The notes below the pieces were generated by a model that searched no databases, had not been told where the DNA came from, and saw only the letters and a list, made by a program, of their open reading frames with translations. A DNA stretch of 6,711 nucleotides from Pseudomonadota bacterium (GTDB lineage Bacteria > Pseudomonadota > Gammaproteobacteria > Natronospirales > REEB76): contig JAJYBN010000064.1 of assembly GCA_021779005.1 (NCBI GenBank), forward strand, positions 1-6,711, given 5' to 3'. The position numbers were made by a program, and so were the translations under genes. Of the stretch, positions 1 through 6,533 are shown one piece after another (position 1 is the stretch's first letter; each line of letters opens with the position of its first letter).

Positions 1-19
1 ATATTTCGCGGCTGCCCGG

Positions 20-96
20 TGCGGGGTGGAGCAGTCTGGCAGCTCGTCGGGCTCATAACCCGAAGGTCGCAGGTTCAAATCCTGCCCCCGCTACCA
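20..96 (+). tRNA. metY: Initiator tRNA-fMet (anticodon CAT)
   Basis: This 77-nt tRNA folds into a full cloverleaf and carries the formylated methionine that starts every protein. The acceptor stem is 21-26 paired with 86-91. The anticodon CAT lies at 54-56. The T stem is 69-73 paired with 81-85, and the CCA end is encoded at 94-96. Initiator hallmarks are visible: three consecutive G-C pairs in the anticodon stem (49-51 with 59-61), an A11-U24 pair in the D stem (bases 30 and 44), and no Watson-Crick pair at 1-72. The 1-72 mismatch is U.U (bases 20 and 92), where E. coli has C.A. It sits at the head of the rimP-nusA-infB operon, as metY does in E. coli; the symbol is given by that synteny. 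A promoter, if local, would lie mostly upstream of the window. Confidence 0.97.
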
Positions 97-113
97 AAGA
101 TATTGGATATTGG

Positions 114-133
114 GCCCCGCGCAGGGGCTTTTT
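114..133 (+). terminator. Intrinsic terminator after the initiator tRNA
   Basis: A 5-bp all-GC stem pairs GCCCC (114-118) with GGGGC (124-128) around the loop GCGCA. It is followed directly by TTTTT at 129-133. This is a standard rho-independent terminator shape, 17 bases after the tRNA CCA end. It probably ends part of the tRNA transcripts, while readthrough feeds the rimP-nusA genes. Both arms can also pair with the hairpin at 196-215. Confidence 0.8.
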
Positions 134-142
134 AGTGTCAGT

Positions 143-162
143 CAGCGGCCCGAGCCGCGCTG
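143..162 (+). other. Stem-loop in the tRNA-rimP leader
   Basis: GCGGC (145-149) pairs with GCCGC (154-158) around the four-base loop CCGA. Two more pairs (143-144 with 161-162) can form beyond a two-base bulge. There is no T-run after it, so it is not a terminator alone. It is the second of five consecutive hairpins between the tRNA and rimP and could be a processing or folding element. Confidence 0.5.
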
Positions 163-184
163 AAACCCCGGTTTTGCGGGGTTT
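163..184 (+). terminator. Perfect 8-bp stem-loop, possible weak terminator
   Basis: AAACCCCG (163-170) pairs exactly with CGGGGTTT (177-184) around the six-base loop GTTTTG. The only T-run is the TTT that forms the end of the stem, and the next bases are ATCATC. Termination would therefore be weak, although the A-run/GC-stem/T-run layout is terminator-like. It starts directly after the preceding hairpin. Confidence 0.45.
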
Positions 185-195
185 ATCATCTTCGA

Positions 196-215
196 GCCCT
201 GCGGTTTCGCGGGGC
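196..215 (+). other. Fourth stem-loop in the tRNA-rimP leader
   Basis: GCCCTGCG (196-203) pairs with CGCGGGGC (208-215), giving 8 bp including one T.G wobble, around a GTTT loop. No T-run follows. Its right arm is an exact reverse complement of 114-121, and bases 197-203 are an exact reverse complement of 120-126. It can therefore exchange partners with the first terminator. Confidence 0.5.
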
Positions 216-221
216 ATATGG

Positions 222-244
222 AATGGGCCTTGGGCCCATTTTTT
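222..244 (+). terminator. Strong intrinsic terminator just before rimP
   Basis: AATGGGCC (222-229) pairs perfectly with GGCCCATT (233-240) around a three-base loop. The run TTTTTT covers 239-244. This is the best-formed terminator in the window. It ends only 16 bases before the rimP start codon, so rimP and everything behind it must be transcribed through it unless a promoter lies in those 16 bases, which is unlikely. That position suggests an attenuator, perhaps sensing NusA. Confidence 0.85.
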
Positions 245-260
245 GTTTGTACAGGGCGCC

Positions 261-695
261 ATGCGAGAGACGCTGCTCAAGATATTGGAACCGGCCGTCG
301 AGGCCCAGGGCTATGAACTGGTGGAACTGGAGTTCCAGGGCGGAGTGCTGCGACTGTATATCGATCGGCCGCAAGGCGTGACCCTGGATGACTGCCAGAA
401 GGTCAGCCAGCAGATTAGCGCGGTGCTGGACGTTGAGGACCCGATACCCGGTGCCTACACGCTGGAGGTGTCCTCACCGGGCCTGGATCGGCCGCTACGC
501 AAGCTGCTGGATTTCCAGCGGCATGCCGGTCAAAGGGCCCGCATCGAGCTCTTGCTGCCGCTCGATGGTCGCCGGCGATTCTCCGGTACGCTGCGTGGCA
601 TGGAGTCTGATCAGGTTTTGATTGAAGTGGACGGCAGCGTATGCCGCCTGCCGTTTTCCCAGATAGGCAGGGCGCGCCTAGTGCCGGATTCCTAA
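261..695 (+). CDS. rimP: Ribosome maturation factor RimP
   Basis: RimP binds free 30S subunits and is needed for efficient 30S maturation in the cytoplasm. The product is 144 aa, against about 150 in E. coli. The N-terminal domain (about 1-78) contains the family signature around residues 66-79, with the core [16 protein letters not shown]-like and [10 protein letters not shown] segments precede it at about 42-62. A C-terminal SH3-like domain (about 82-144) ends in a typical LVP tail. I chose ATG 261 because it starts the family-conserved [20 protein letters not shown] segment. The open frame continues upstream to 135, but that stretch crosses the leader hairpins and a terminator and resembles nothing in the family. 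The Shine-Dalgarno is modest (AGGG at 253-256). nusA follows after 25 bases, the usual order. Confidence 0.97.
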   Translation: MRETLLKILEPAVEAQGYELVELEFQGGVLRLYIDRPQGVTLDDCQKVSQQISAVLDVEDPIPGAYTLEVSSPGLDRPLRKLLDFQRHAGQRARIELLLPLDGRRRFSGTLRGMESDQVLIEVDGSVCRLPFSQIGRARLVPDS

Positions 696-707
696 ATGCA
701 ATGCATT

Positions 708-712
708 GGAAG
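708..712 (+). promoter_or_regulatory. nusA ribosome binding site
   Basis: GGAAG lies eight bases before ATG 721. It supports that start over the in-frame TTG at 706, which overlaps this site and would add five residues absent from E. coli NusA. Confidence 0.7.
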
Positions 713-720
713 ATGAGGCT

Positions 721-2226
721 ATGAATAAAGAGATATTGCTGGTTGTGGATGCCGTCTCCAACGAGAAAGGCGTGGATAAAACTGTAATCTTCGAGGCGCT
801 GGAAGCGGCCTTGGCTTCGGCTACGCGTAAAAAGCATGGCGGAGAAATCGATGCGCGCGTCTCCATAGACCGTCAGACAGGCGAATACAGTACGTTCAGA
901 CGTTGGCAGGTCAAGGCCGATGACGAGGTTCTGGAATCGCCAGAGCGCGAATTGCGCCTGATGGATGCATTGGATGTAAAACCTGATATCCAAGTCGGTG
1001 AATACATCGAAGAGCCGATCGAGTCAGTGGCGTTCGGCCGCATCGCTGCACAGACCGCCAAGCAGGTAATTGTTCAGAAGGTTCGAGAGGCGGAACGTGC
1101 CCAGGTAGTGGAAGCTTACAAGGACCGCGTCGGTGAGCTGGTAACAGGTGTCGTGAAGCGTGTGGAGCGTGGAAACGTCTATATCGACCTTGGTAATAAC
1201 GCCGAGGCATTCATCGCCCGCGAGGAAATGATTCCGCGCGAGGCCGTGCGAACCAATGACCGTATTCGCGGTTATCTGCGTGAGGTACGCGCCGAGCTGC
1301 GTGGCCCACAGTTGTTTGTGACCCGCACCGCACCACAGTTTCTAATCGAATTGTTCAAGCTGGAAGTGCCTGAAGTCGGGCAAGGCCTGATCGAGATCAA
1401 GGGCGCTGCACGCGATCCGGGGGCGCGCGCTAAGGTCGCGGTCAAGAGCAATGACTCACGAATCGACCCGGTCGGCGCCTGCGTTGGTATGCGCGGTTCA
1501 CGCGTGCAGGCGGTCTCCAATGAACTTTCCGGTGAGCGCGTGGATATCGTGCCGTGGGACGACAATCCAGCCCAATTCGTTATCAATGCAATGTCGCCCG
1601 CAGAAGTGCAAGCGATTGTACTGGACGAAGAATCCCACAGCATGGATATCGCCGTATCCGAAGATAATCTCTCCAAGGCCATCGGACGCGGCGGCCAGAA
1701 TGTGCGCCTTGCCAGTCAATTATCCGGCTGGGAGCTCAATGTGATGACCCAGGAGCAGGCAACACAGAAGAGCGAAGCCGAAGTACAGACATTACAGAAG
1801 CTCTTCATGGAGCAGCTGGATGTAGATGAGAACGTGGCTGTGATCCTGGTCCAGGAAGGTTTTTCCAGCATCGAGGAAATCGCCTATGTACCGGCTTCGG
1901 AACTACTTTCGGTCGAGGAGTTCGATGAGGGCATCGTCGAAGAGCTGCGTGGACGGGCACGCGATGTGCTGCTTACCCAGGCTATCGCCAGCGAGGAGCA
2001 ATTTGGTGACAAAGAGCCAGCGGAAGATTTGCTGAGCCTTGCAGGCATGGAAAAGGCAGTGGCCTACCGTTTGGCGGGACGCGGTATCGTCACCATGGAG
2101 GATCTGGCGGAGCAGGCGGTGGATGACATCAAGGACGTGGAAGGGCTGGATGAGAGCAAGGCTGCTGAGCTCATCATGGCCGCGCGTGCCCCTTGGTTTG
2201 CGGCTGAAGAGGCCCAGCAGAAGTAA
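721..2226 (+). CDS. nusA: Transcription termination/antitermination protein NusA
   Basis: NusA binds RNA polymerase near the RNA exit channel, enhances pausing and intrinsic termination, and takes part in antitermination complexes. The product is 501 aa (E. coli 495). In order it has: an RNAP-binding N-terminal domain (about 1-130, opening [16 protein letters not shown] almost as in E. coli), an S1 domain (about 137-200), KH1 with a GMRG loop at 256-259, and KH2 with a GRGG loop at 322-325. Two acidic helix-hairpin-helix repeats follow (AR1 about 362-420, AR2 about 435-490), the alpha-subunit and lambda N-binding C-terminal region found in enterics. Having both repeats is typical of Gammaproteobacteria. 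Start ATG 721 has a good Shine-Dalgarno. It is co-transcribed with rimP and infB. By analogy with E. coli it may repress its own operon through the leader terminators (inference). Confidence 0.99.
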   Translation: MNKEILLVVDAVSNEKGVDKTVIFEALEAALASATRKKHGGEIDARVSIDRQTGEYSTFRRWQVKADDEVLESPERELRLMDALDVKPDIQVGEYIEEPIESVAFGRIAAQTAKQVIVQKVREAERAQVVEAYKDRVGELVTGVVKRVERGNVYIDLGNNAEAFIAREEMIPREAVRTNDRIRGYLREVRAELRGPQLFVTRTAPQFLIELFKLEVPEVGQGLIEIKGAARDPGARAKVAVKSNDSRIDPVGACVGMRGSRVQAVSNELSGERVDIVPWDDNPAQFVINAMSPAEVQAIVLDEESHSMDIAVSEDNLSKAIGRGGQNVRLASQLSGWELNVMTQEQATQKSEAEVQTLQKLFMEQLDVDENVAVILVQEGFSSIEEIAYVPASELLSVEEFDEGIVEELRGRARDVLLTQAIASEEQFGDKEPAEDLLSLAGMEKAVAYRLAGRGIVTMEDLAEQAVDDIKDVEGLDESKAAELIMAARAPWFAAEEAQQK

Positions 2227-2244
2227 ACAGCCGAGGAAATTACC

Positions 2245-4755
2245 ATGGCGGAAGTTACAGTCAGACAGTTTGCCGAAGTGGTGGGAACACCCGTCGAACG
2301 GCTGCTCACGCAGCTGGCGGATGCCGGCATCGAGATAGCCGATCCGGATATCGCCATCAGCGATGACCAGAAACTGCAACTGCTTACGCATTTACGCCAC
2401 AGCCATGGTGAAGGGGCCACCGGTGAGCCACGCAAGATCACTCTTAAACGCCGCACAGTATCCGAAATAAAACTCAGTGGCATGCAGGGCCGCGCCAAGA
2501 CCGTGAGCGTAGAGGTACGCAAGAAACGCACTTATGTGAAGCGCAGCGCCGTACTGGAGGAAGAAGCCAAACGTCGCTCAGAGGAGGAAGCTGCCCAGCA
2601 GGCTCAACTGGAATTGAAACGCGCCGAGGAAGAACGCTTGTCAGCTACCCGCCTGCAAAAGCAGGCCGCCGAAGAAGAAGATAATCGTCGCAAACAGGAA
2701 GAAGAAGCCCGCCGTCGGCAGGAAGAGGATGCAACTGCCCGTGCAGATGCGGAGCGGCGTCGTGCAGAAGCCGAAGCCCGTCGTCAAACTGAGGAAGAAG
2801 ACCGACGTATGCGCGCGGCAGTACCGCGCAGCAAAGCACAGCCCGGTGGAGCCGCTGCTGATGACAAGCACACCAAGTATGGGCGTGCCGAGTTGCATGT
2901 CGGACAGGAACTCTCGAATAAACGCAGAAAAAGACCTGCAAAAACCCGATCCGCAGTCAACGTTCAGGTGGAGAGCAAGCACGGCTTTGAAAAGCCCGTG
3001 GCGCCGCAAATAAGGGAGGTGCCAATACCAGAGACGATCACTGTCGGTGAGCTCGCACAGCGCATGGCGGTTAAAGCCACCGAAGTCATCAAGATCATGA
3101 TGAACATGGGCGCCATGGCCACCATAAATCAGGTCATTGACCAGGAGACTGCCGCCATCGTCGTGGACGAGATGGGTCATAAACCGAAGCTCCTAAAGGA
3201 AAACGACCTGGAAGAGCAGGTTATGCAGGTGGTTAATGAAGGTGATGAGGTTACACGCCCGCCGGTTGTCACTATCGTTGGCCACGTCGATCATGGCAAG
3301 ACTTCACTGCTTGATTACATCCGCAGCACACGTGTGGCTGCGCGTGAAGCAGGTGGTATCACCCAACACATCGGTGCTTATCGTGTTGAAACCAAGAAAG
3401 GCGTTATCACCTTCCTGGACACGCCCGGTCATGCGGCTTTTACAGCGATGCGTGCACGTGGTGCAAATGTAGCGGACATTGTGGTCCTGGTTGTGGCCGC
3501 TGATGACGGTGTGATGCCTCAGACCATTGAAGCTATCCAGCATGCGCGCGCAGCTGAAGTACCTATAGTGGTGGCAATCACCAAGATTGACAAACAAGAA
3601 GCGGACCTGGAGCGAGTACGCAGCGATCTATCCAAGCACGAAATCATTTCTGAGGAATGGGGTGGCGAGAACATCTTTGTCAAGGTATCTTCCAAGACTG
3701 GGGAAGGTGTTGATGCGCTTTTGGATTCAATATTGGTACAGGCCGAAGTACTCGAACTCAAGGCAGTAGCAGTCGGACCGGCGTCCGGTTTCGTGCTGGA
3801 ATCGAGCCTTGAAAAGGGGCGGGGACCAGTAGCAACGGTGTTAGTCCAGCGTGGCCAGCTAAAGCTGGGGGATATTTTACTTACCGGCCAGGAGTTCGGC
3901 AGGGTGCGGGCCATGTTCGATGAAGATGGTAAGAGTCTTCAGGAAGTTGGTCCGGCAACACCGGCGTTAGTGCTGGGATTATCGAGTACACCCAATGCGG
4001 GTGATGAGGCTGTAGTAGTTCCGGATGAGCGTAAGGCGCGAGAAGTCGCTTTATACCGTCAAGGCAAATACCGTGATGTGAAGCTCGCGCGCCAGACGAC
4101 CAAACTGGACGATGCTTTCCAGCAAATGCAGGAAGGCGAGCAGAAAACCCTGAATGTGTTCATTAAATCCGATGTGCAGGGAAGTGCTGAAGCCCTGAGT
4201 AACGCACTCATTAACCTGTCCACCGATGAAGTGAAGGTCAGGGTCATCGCCAGTGGCGTTGGCGGTATCACCGAATCGGATGTCAATCTGGCATTGGCTT
4301 CCAAGGCTGTGATTATAGGCTTCAATGTGCGTGCCGATAACAGTGCGCGTCGCATGATCGGTGAATCCGGTCTGGATGTGCGCTATTACAGCATTATCTA
4401 TGAAGCGATAGATGATGTGAAGCAGGCTATCAGCGGAATGCTCAAGCCGGAGCAGCGTGAACAGATCGTCGGTCTTGCAGAAGTACGAGAGGTTTTCCGT
4501 TCGTCCAAACTGGGCGCAATCGCTGGTTGCCTGGTTGTGGACGGCTATGTAAAACGAAACCTGCCCATACGAGTATTACGCAGCAACGTAGTAATCTTTG
4601 AAGGCGCACTAGAATCTTTGCGACGCTTCAAGGATGACGTCAATGAAGTGCGTGCCGGCACCGAATGCGGTATCGGTGTCAAGGATTATAATGACGTTCA
4701 GCCTGGCGACCAGATTGAGTGTTTCGAACGCGTTGAAATCGCACGTACGCTCTGA
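2245..4755 (+). CDS. infB: Translation initiation factor IF-2
   Basis: IF2 is the GTPase that places fMet-tRNA on the 30S subunit and drives 50S joining. The product is 836 aa (E. coli 890). Domains: a first IF2_N domain (about 1-52); a highly charged Glu/Arg/Ala-rich helical linker (about 103-190); a basic stretch (about 225-235); a second IF2_N-type domain (about 264-312); the G domain (about 337-505); and domains II-IV to the end, with the fMet-tRNA-binding C-terminal domain last. G motifs: G1 GHVDHGKT 346-353, switch region GGITQHIG 370-377, G3 DTPGH 392-396, G4 TKID 446-449, G5-like SSK 482-484. The G4 motif has Thr where E. coli has Asn. ATG 2245 has AGGA seven bases upstream. The shorter length relative to E. 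coli comes from the linker. A possible internal start for a short form is noted in the findings. Confidence 0.99.
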   Translation: MAEVTVRQFAEVVGTPVERLLTQLADAGIEIADPDIAISDDQKLQLLTHLRHSHGEGATGEPRKITLKRRTVSEIKLSGMQGRAKTVSVEVRKKRTYVKRSAVLEEEAKRRSEEEAAQQAQLELKRAEEERLSATRLQKQAAEEEDNRRKQEEEARRRQEEDATARADAERRRAEAEARRQTEEEDRRMRAAVPRSKAQPGGAAADDKHTKYGRAELHVGQELSNKRRKRPAKTRSAVNVQVESKHGFEKPVAPQIREVPIPETITVGELAQRMAVKATEVIKIMMNMGAMATINQVIDQETAAIVVDEMGHKPKLLKENDLEEQVMQVVNEGDEVTRPPVVTIVGHVDHGKTSLLDYIRSTRVAAREAGGITQHIGAYRVETKKGVITFLDTPGHAAFTAMRARGANVADIVVLVVAADDGVMPQTIEAIQHARAAEVPIVVAITKIDKQEADLERVRSDLSKHEIISEEWGGENIFVKVSSKTGEGVDALLDSILVQAEVLELKAVAVGPASGFVLESSLEKGRGPVATVLVQRGQLKLGDILLTGQEFGRVRAMFDEDGKSLQEVGPATPALVLGLSSTPNAGDEAVVVPDERKAREVALYRQGKYRDVKLARQTTKLDDAFQQMQEGEQKTLNVFIKSDVQGSAEALSNALINLSTDEVKVRVIASGVGGITESDVNLALASKAVIIGFNVRADNSARRMIGESGLDVRYYSIIYEAIDDVKQAISGMLKPEQREQIVGLAEVREVFRSSKLGAIAGCLVVDGYVKRNLPIRVLRSNVVIFEGALESLRRFKDDVNEVRAGTECGIGVKDYNDVQPGDQIECFERVEIARTL

Positions 4756-4776
4756 AACGGCACAATTGGATAGTTT

Positions 4777-5154
4777 ATGCCCCGGGAATATCAACGCTCC
4801 AGCCGGATCGCAGAGCAACTTCAACGCGAGCTCTCGGAGCTCATTCGCCGCCAGGTTAAAGATCCGCGGATTCACCTGGTGACTATTACAGACGTGGATG
4901 TTTCGCCCGATCTTTCTAACGCAAAAGTCCTGATTTCGGTGTTGGGCGCCCAGGGCCCGCAGCCAGAAGTCGTATCGGCTCTCAATCACGCTGCTGGATA
5001 CCTGCGCCACACTCTCGGGCGCACCCTGAAATTACGCAGCATCCCCAATCTGCATTTTCATTACGACAATACATTGGATAGTGCAGCACACCTGGATGAC
5101 CTTATTAAACGTGCAAATGCTTCAGCCCATGATGATGAGGAAAAATCCTCGTGA
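4777..5154 (+). CDS. rbfA: 30S ribosome-binding factor RbfA
   Basis: RbfA is a small KH-fold protein that binds immature 30S subunits near helix 1 of 16S rRNA and helps late maturation, notably in the cold. The product is 125 aa (E. coli 133). The family pattern is visible: an N-terminal helix with R-I-A-E-Q-L-Q-R-E-L, the RRQVKDPRI segment (24-32), a beta strand with DLSNAKVLISV (45-55), the kinked-helix AAGYLR (72-77) typical of its interrupted KH motif, LRSIPNLHFHYDN (86-98), and a short charged tail. ATG 4777 has only a weak GGA site (4768-4770). It sits 21 bases after infB, so translation may be partly coupled. Its stop codon overlaps the truB start. Confidence 0.97.
   Translation: MPREYQRSSRIAEQLQRELSELIRRQVKDPRIHLVTITDVDVSPDLSNAKVLISVLGAQGPQPEVVSALNHAAGYLRHTLGRTLKLRSIPNLHFHYDNTLDSAAHLDDLIKRANASAHDDEEKSS
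5135..5152 (+). promoter_or_regulatory. Hairpin enclosing the truB Shine-Dalgarno
   Basis: The truB Shine-Dalgarno GAGGA (5137-5141) pairs exactly with TCCTC (5146-5150), around an AAAA loop. Two further pairs (5136.5151 wobble and 5135-5152) reach into the GTG start codon. A ribosome finishing rbfA at 5152-5154 would melt this stem, so the layout suggests that truB translation depends on rbfA translation. Confidence 0.5.
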
Positions 5155-6104
5155 TTGCTACGGCATCCTTAAACCAAATAATCAACGACACAGGAAAGCC
5201 CGGTAGCATTGTGAGTCAGCGACGCTCTGTACATGGAGTGTTGTTACTCGACAAGCCTGTCGGTATGACATCAAATCAGGCCCTGCAGACCGCAAAACGC
5301 ATTTTTAATGCGTGCAAAGCCGGCCATACCGGCAGCCTGGACCCTCTGGCCAGTGGATTGTTGCCCCTGTGTTTCGGAGAGGCGACCAAGGTATCGGCAT
5401 TCCTATTGGATGCCGACAAGGAATATGCTGTGAGATGCAGGCTTGGAGTACGCACCACCACTGCGGATGCTGAAGGTGAAGTGCTGGAAACCTGCGTGTT
5501 GCCAGTACTAACACGCAAAAGCATCGAACAAACCTTTGAGCAATTCTATGGCGAGATAATGCAGGTTCCCCCCATGTATTCCGCCCTTAAATACCAGGGT
5601 CAGCGGCTCTACGATCTGGCCCGTGAAGGGATCGAAGTGCCGCGGGATCCTCGTCCGGTAACCATCCATTCATTGACCTTGACAGCCTATTCAAAGGACA
5701 GTCTTGAATTCACGGTACGCTGCTCGAAGGGCACCTATGTACGCACACTGGTGGAGGATTTGGCCACAGCATTAGGCAGCTGTGGTCATGTGAGTGCATT
5801 GCGGAGGACCACGGTTGGCCCGTATACCAGCATGCATCGCCTGGAGAAATTACAAGAGAATTACATGGATTATGAAGCATTGGATAAACTGTTGTTACCG
5901 ATCGACAGTGCTTTGTCGCATTGGCCGCAGGTGCACATGAACGTGGAAACCGCCTGGTATTTCCTTAGAGGGCAAGCAGTGATGGTCCCTGGTGCGCCAA
6001 CTGCCGGGATGTTACGTGCCTATGGAGGCGGACGTTTTCTTGGCCTGGCCGAAGTGCTCCCAGATGGGCGGGTAACACCCCGACGGCTCATGAATCTGGA
6101 CTGA
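5151..6104 (+). CDS. truB: tRNA pseudouridine(55) synthase TruB
   Basis: TruB converts U55 in the T loop of elongator and initiator tRNAs to pseudouridine and also acts as a tRNA chaperone. From GTG 5151 the product is 317 aa (E. coli 314). Motifs: GVLLLDKPVGMTSNQAL (29-45), GHTGSLDPLASG (58-69) with the catalytic Asp at 64, YSALKYQGQRLYDLAREG (143-160), and CSKGTYVRTLVEDL (191-204). The C-terminal part (about 250-317), ending RVTPRRL, is the gammaproteobacterial TruB C-terminal (PUA-like) region. The GTG overlaps the rbfA stop by four bases and has GAGGA nine bases upstream. A second GTG at 5211 would give 297 aa beginning MSQRRSVHGVLLLDKP, closer to the usual N-terminus but with a poor ribosome site. 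Identity is certain; the exact start is not. Confidence 0.96.
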   Translation: MIATASLNQIINDTGKPGSIVSQRRSVHGVLLLDKPVGMTSNQALQTAKRIFNACKAGHTGSLDPLASGLLPLCFGEATKVSAFLLDADKEYAVRCRLGVRTTTADAEGEVLETCVLPVLTRKSIEQTFEQFYGEIMQVPPMYSALKYQGQRLYDLAREGIEVPRDPRPVTIHSLTLTAYSKDSLEFTVRCSKGTYVRTLVEDLATALGSCGHVSALRRTTVGPYTSMHRLEKLQENYMDYEALDKLLLPIDSALSHWPQVHMNVETAWYFLRGQAVMVPGAPTAGMLRAYGGGRFLGLAEVLPDGRVTPRRLMNLD

Positions 6105-6140
6105 GAAGCAGGTTATAGGCTGATTTTATTGTCTATTTAC

Positions 6141-6169
6141 TTGTTCGATGGCTGTGCCGCGTTTACAAT
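6141..6169 (+). promoter_or_regulatory. Candidate sigma-70 promoter for rpsO
   Basis: TTGTTC (6141-6146) and TACAAT (6164-6169, one mismatch from consensus) are separated by exactly 17 bases, with an AT-rich stretch at 6121-6140 upstream. Transcription would start near 6176, leaving a leader of about 40 bases before rpsO. The -35 matches only three of six bases. An rpsO promoter in this gap is known in E. coli, which supports the call. Confidence 0.55.
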
Positions 6170-6201
6170 ACACGGCTGTTTTTAACGTCTGTATATTAAC
6201 T

Positions 6202-6205
6202 GGAG
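6202..6205 (+). promoter_or_regulatory. rpsO ribosome binding site
   Basis: GGAG lies ten bases before ATG 6216. The in-frame GTG at 6210 would sit only four bases away, and it would add two residues beyond the standard 89-aa S15, so ATG 6216 is preferred. Confidence 0.6.
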
Positions 6206-6215
6206 TTGTGTGTAT

Positions 6216-6485
6216 ATGGCTTTCACCGTTGATAAAAAGCAGGAAATCATCGCTGCCTACCGGCGCGACCCCAAAGATACCGGATCACCAGAAGTGCAAG
6301 TAGCGTTACTGTCCGCGCGCATAGACGGGCTCGGTGGACACTTTGAACAGCATAAAAAGGATCACCACTCGCGTCGTGGGCTGCTCAAAATGGTGAACCA
6401 ACGCCGTAAATTGCTGGATTATCTCAAGAACACAGATCAGGCGCGTTATGAGACGCTCATCGAGCGTCTCGGCCTGCGCCGCTGA
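6216..6485 (+). CDS. rpsO: 30S ribosomal protein S15
   Basis: S15 is a primary 16S rRNA-binding protein at the helix 20-22 junction that nucleates the 30S platform and forms a bridge to the 50S. The product is 89 aa, the same as E. coli. The helical family pattern is intact: [12 protein letters not shown] (21-32), [16 protein letters not shown] (42-57) and [10 protein letters not shown] (62-71), ending IERLGLRR. The rRNA-contact residues His42, Asp49 and Ser52 (counting Met) are present. It is placed between truB and pnp as in other Gammaproteobacteria. In E. coli S15 represses its own translation through an mRNA pseudoknot; I could not establish an equivalent fold here. Its last codons contain a perfect 9-bp inverted repeat. 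Confidence 0.99.
   Translation: MAFTVDKKQEIIAAYRRDPKDTGSPEVQVALLSARIDGLGGHFEQHKKDHHSRRGLLKMVNQRRKLLDYLKNTDQARYETLIERLGLRR
6450..6470 (+). repeat. Perfect 9-bp inverted repeat in the 3' end of rpsO
   Basis: GAGACGCTC (6450-6458) is the exact reverse complement of GAGCGTCTC (6462-6470), with loop ATC. The repeat covers codons 79-85 and ends 12 bases before the stop codon. No T-run follows, so it does not look like a terminator. It may act as an mRNA stability or processing stem at the rpsO-pnp boundary, or it may be a by-product of the encoded ETLIERL. Confidence 0.6.
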
Positions 6486-6523
6486 TTCATATTCATTACG
6501 TTCTTTATCAACACGAACCACGA

Positions 6524-6527
6524 AGGG
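6524..6527 (+). promoter_or_regulatory. pnp ribosome binding site
   Basis: AGGG (with a preceding A) lies six bases before the GTG at 6534. The ATG two bases earlier (6532) is followed at once by TGA, so only the GTG frame can encode PNPase. Confidence 0.65.
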
Positions 6528-6533
6528 TTTAAT

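Noticed and set aside
135..260. 42-codon N-terminal extension of rimP
   Set aside because: It runs through three stem-loops and a strong terminator and has no similarity to RimP; the family-conserved protein begins at ATG 261.
53..280. Minus-strand open frame of 75 codons ending in GAGFEPATFGL
   Set aside because: This C-terminal string is the well-known false translation of the reverse strand of a tRNA gene; the frame overlaps the initiator tRNA and the leader hairpins.
706..720. TTG start for nusA adding five residues
   Set aside because: ATG 721 starts the conserved MNKEIL sequence and has a well-spaced ribosome binding site that overlaps the TTG.
415..993. Long minus-strand open frame opposite rimP and nusA
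   Set aside because: It is a shadow of two well-supported + strand genes, spans their junction and resembles no family I recognise.
2549..2800. Repeated Glu/Arg/Ala-rich codons in infB suggesting a DNA repeat or inserted sequence
   Set aside because: A charged, repetitive helical linker of variable length is normal in gammaproteobacterial IF2; the DNA units are not exact repeats.
4828..4842. GAGCTC-TCG-GAGCTC inverted repeat inside rbfA
   Set aside because: It is a short 6-bp palindromic word within coding sequence, with no link to a start, stop or terminator; chance is sufficient.
6105..6135. Possible terminator after truB ending in TTTTATT
   Set aside because: Only about three base pairs (CAG/CTG) can form before the T-rich stretch, too weak for an intrinsic terminator.
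6170..6240. S15-binding pseudoknot in the rpsO leader
   Set aside because: Only a short match with a wobble (6182-6187 with 6227-6232) was found by eye; it does not reproduce the known E. coli structure convincingly.
6485..6496. Tandem ATTCAT repeat after rpsO
   Set aside because: Two 6-base copies in AT-rich spacer are expected by chance and match no known site.
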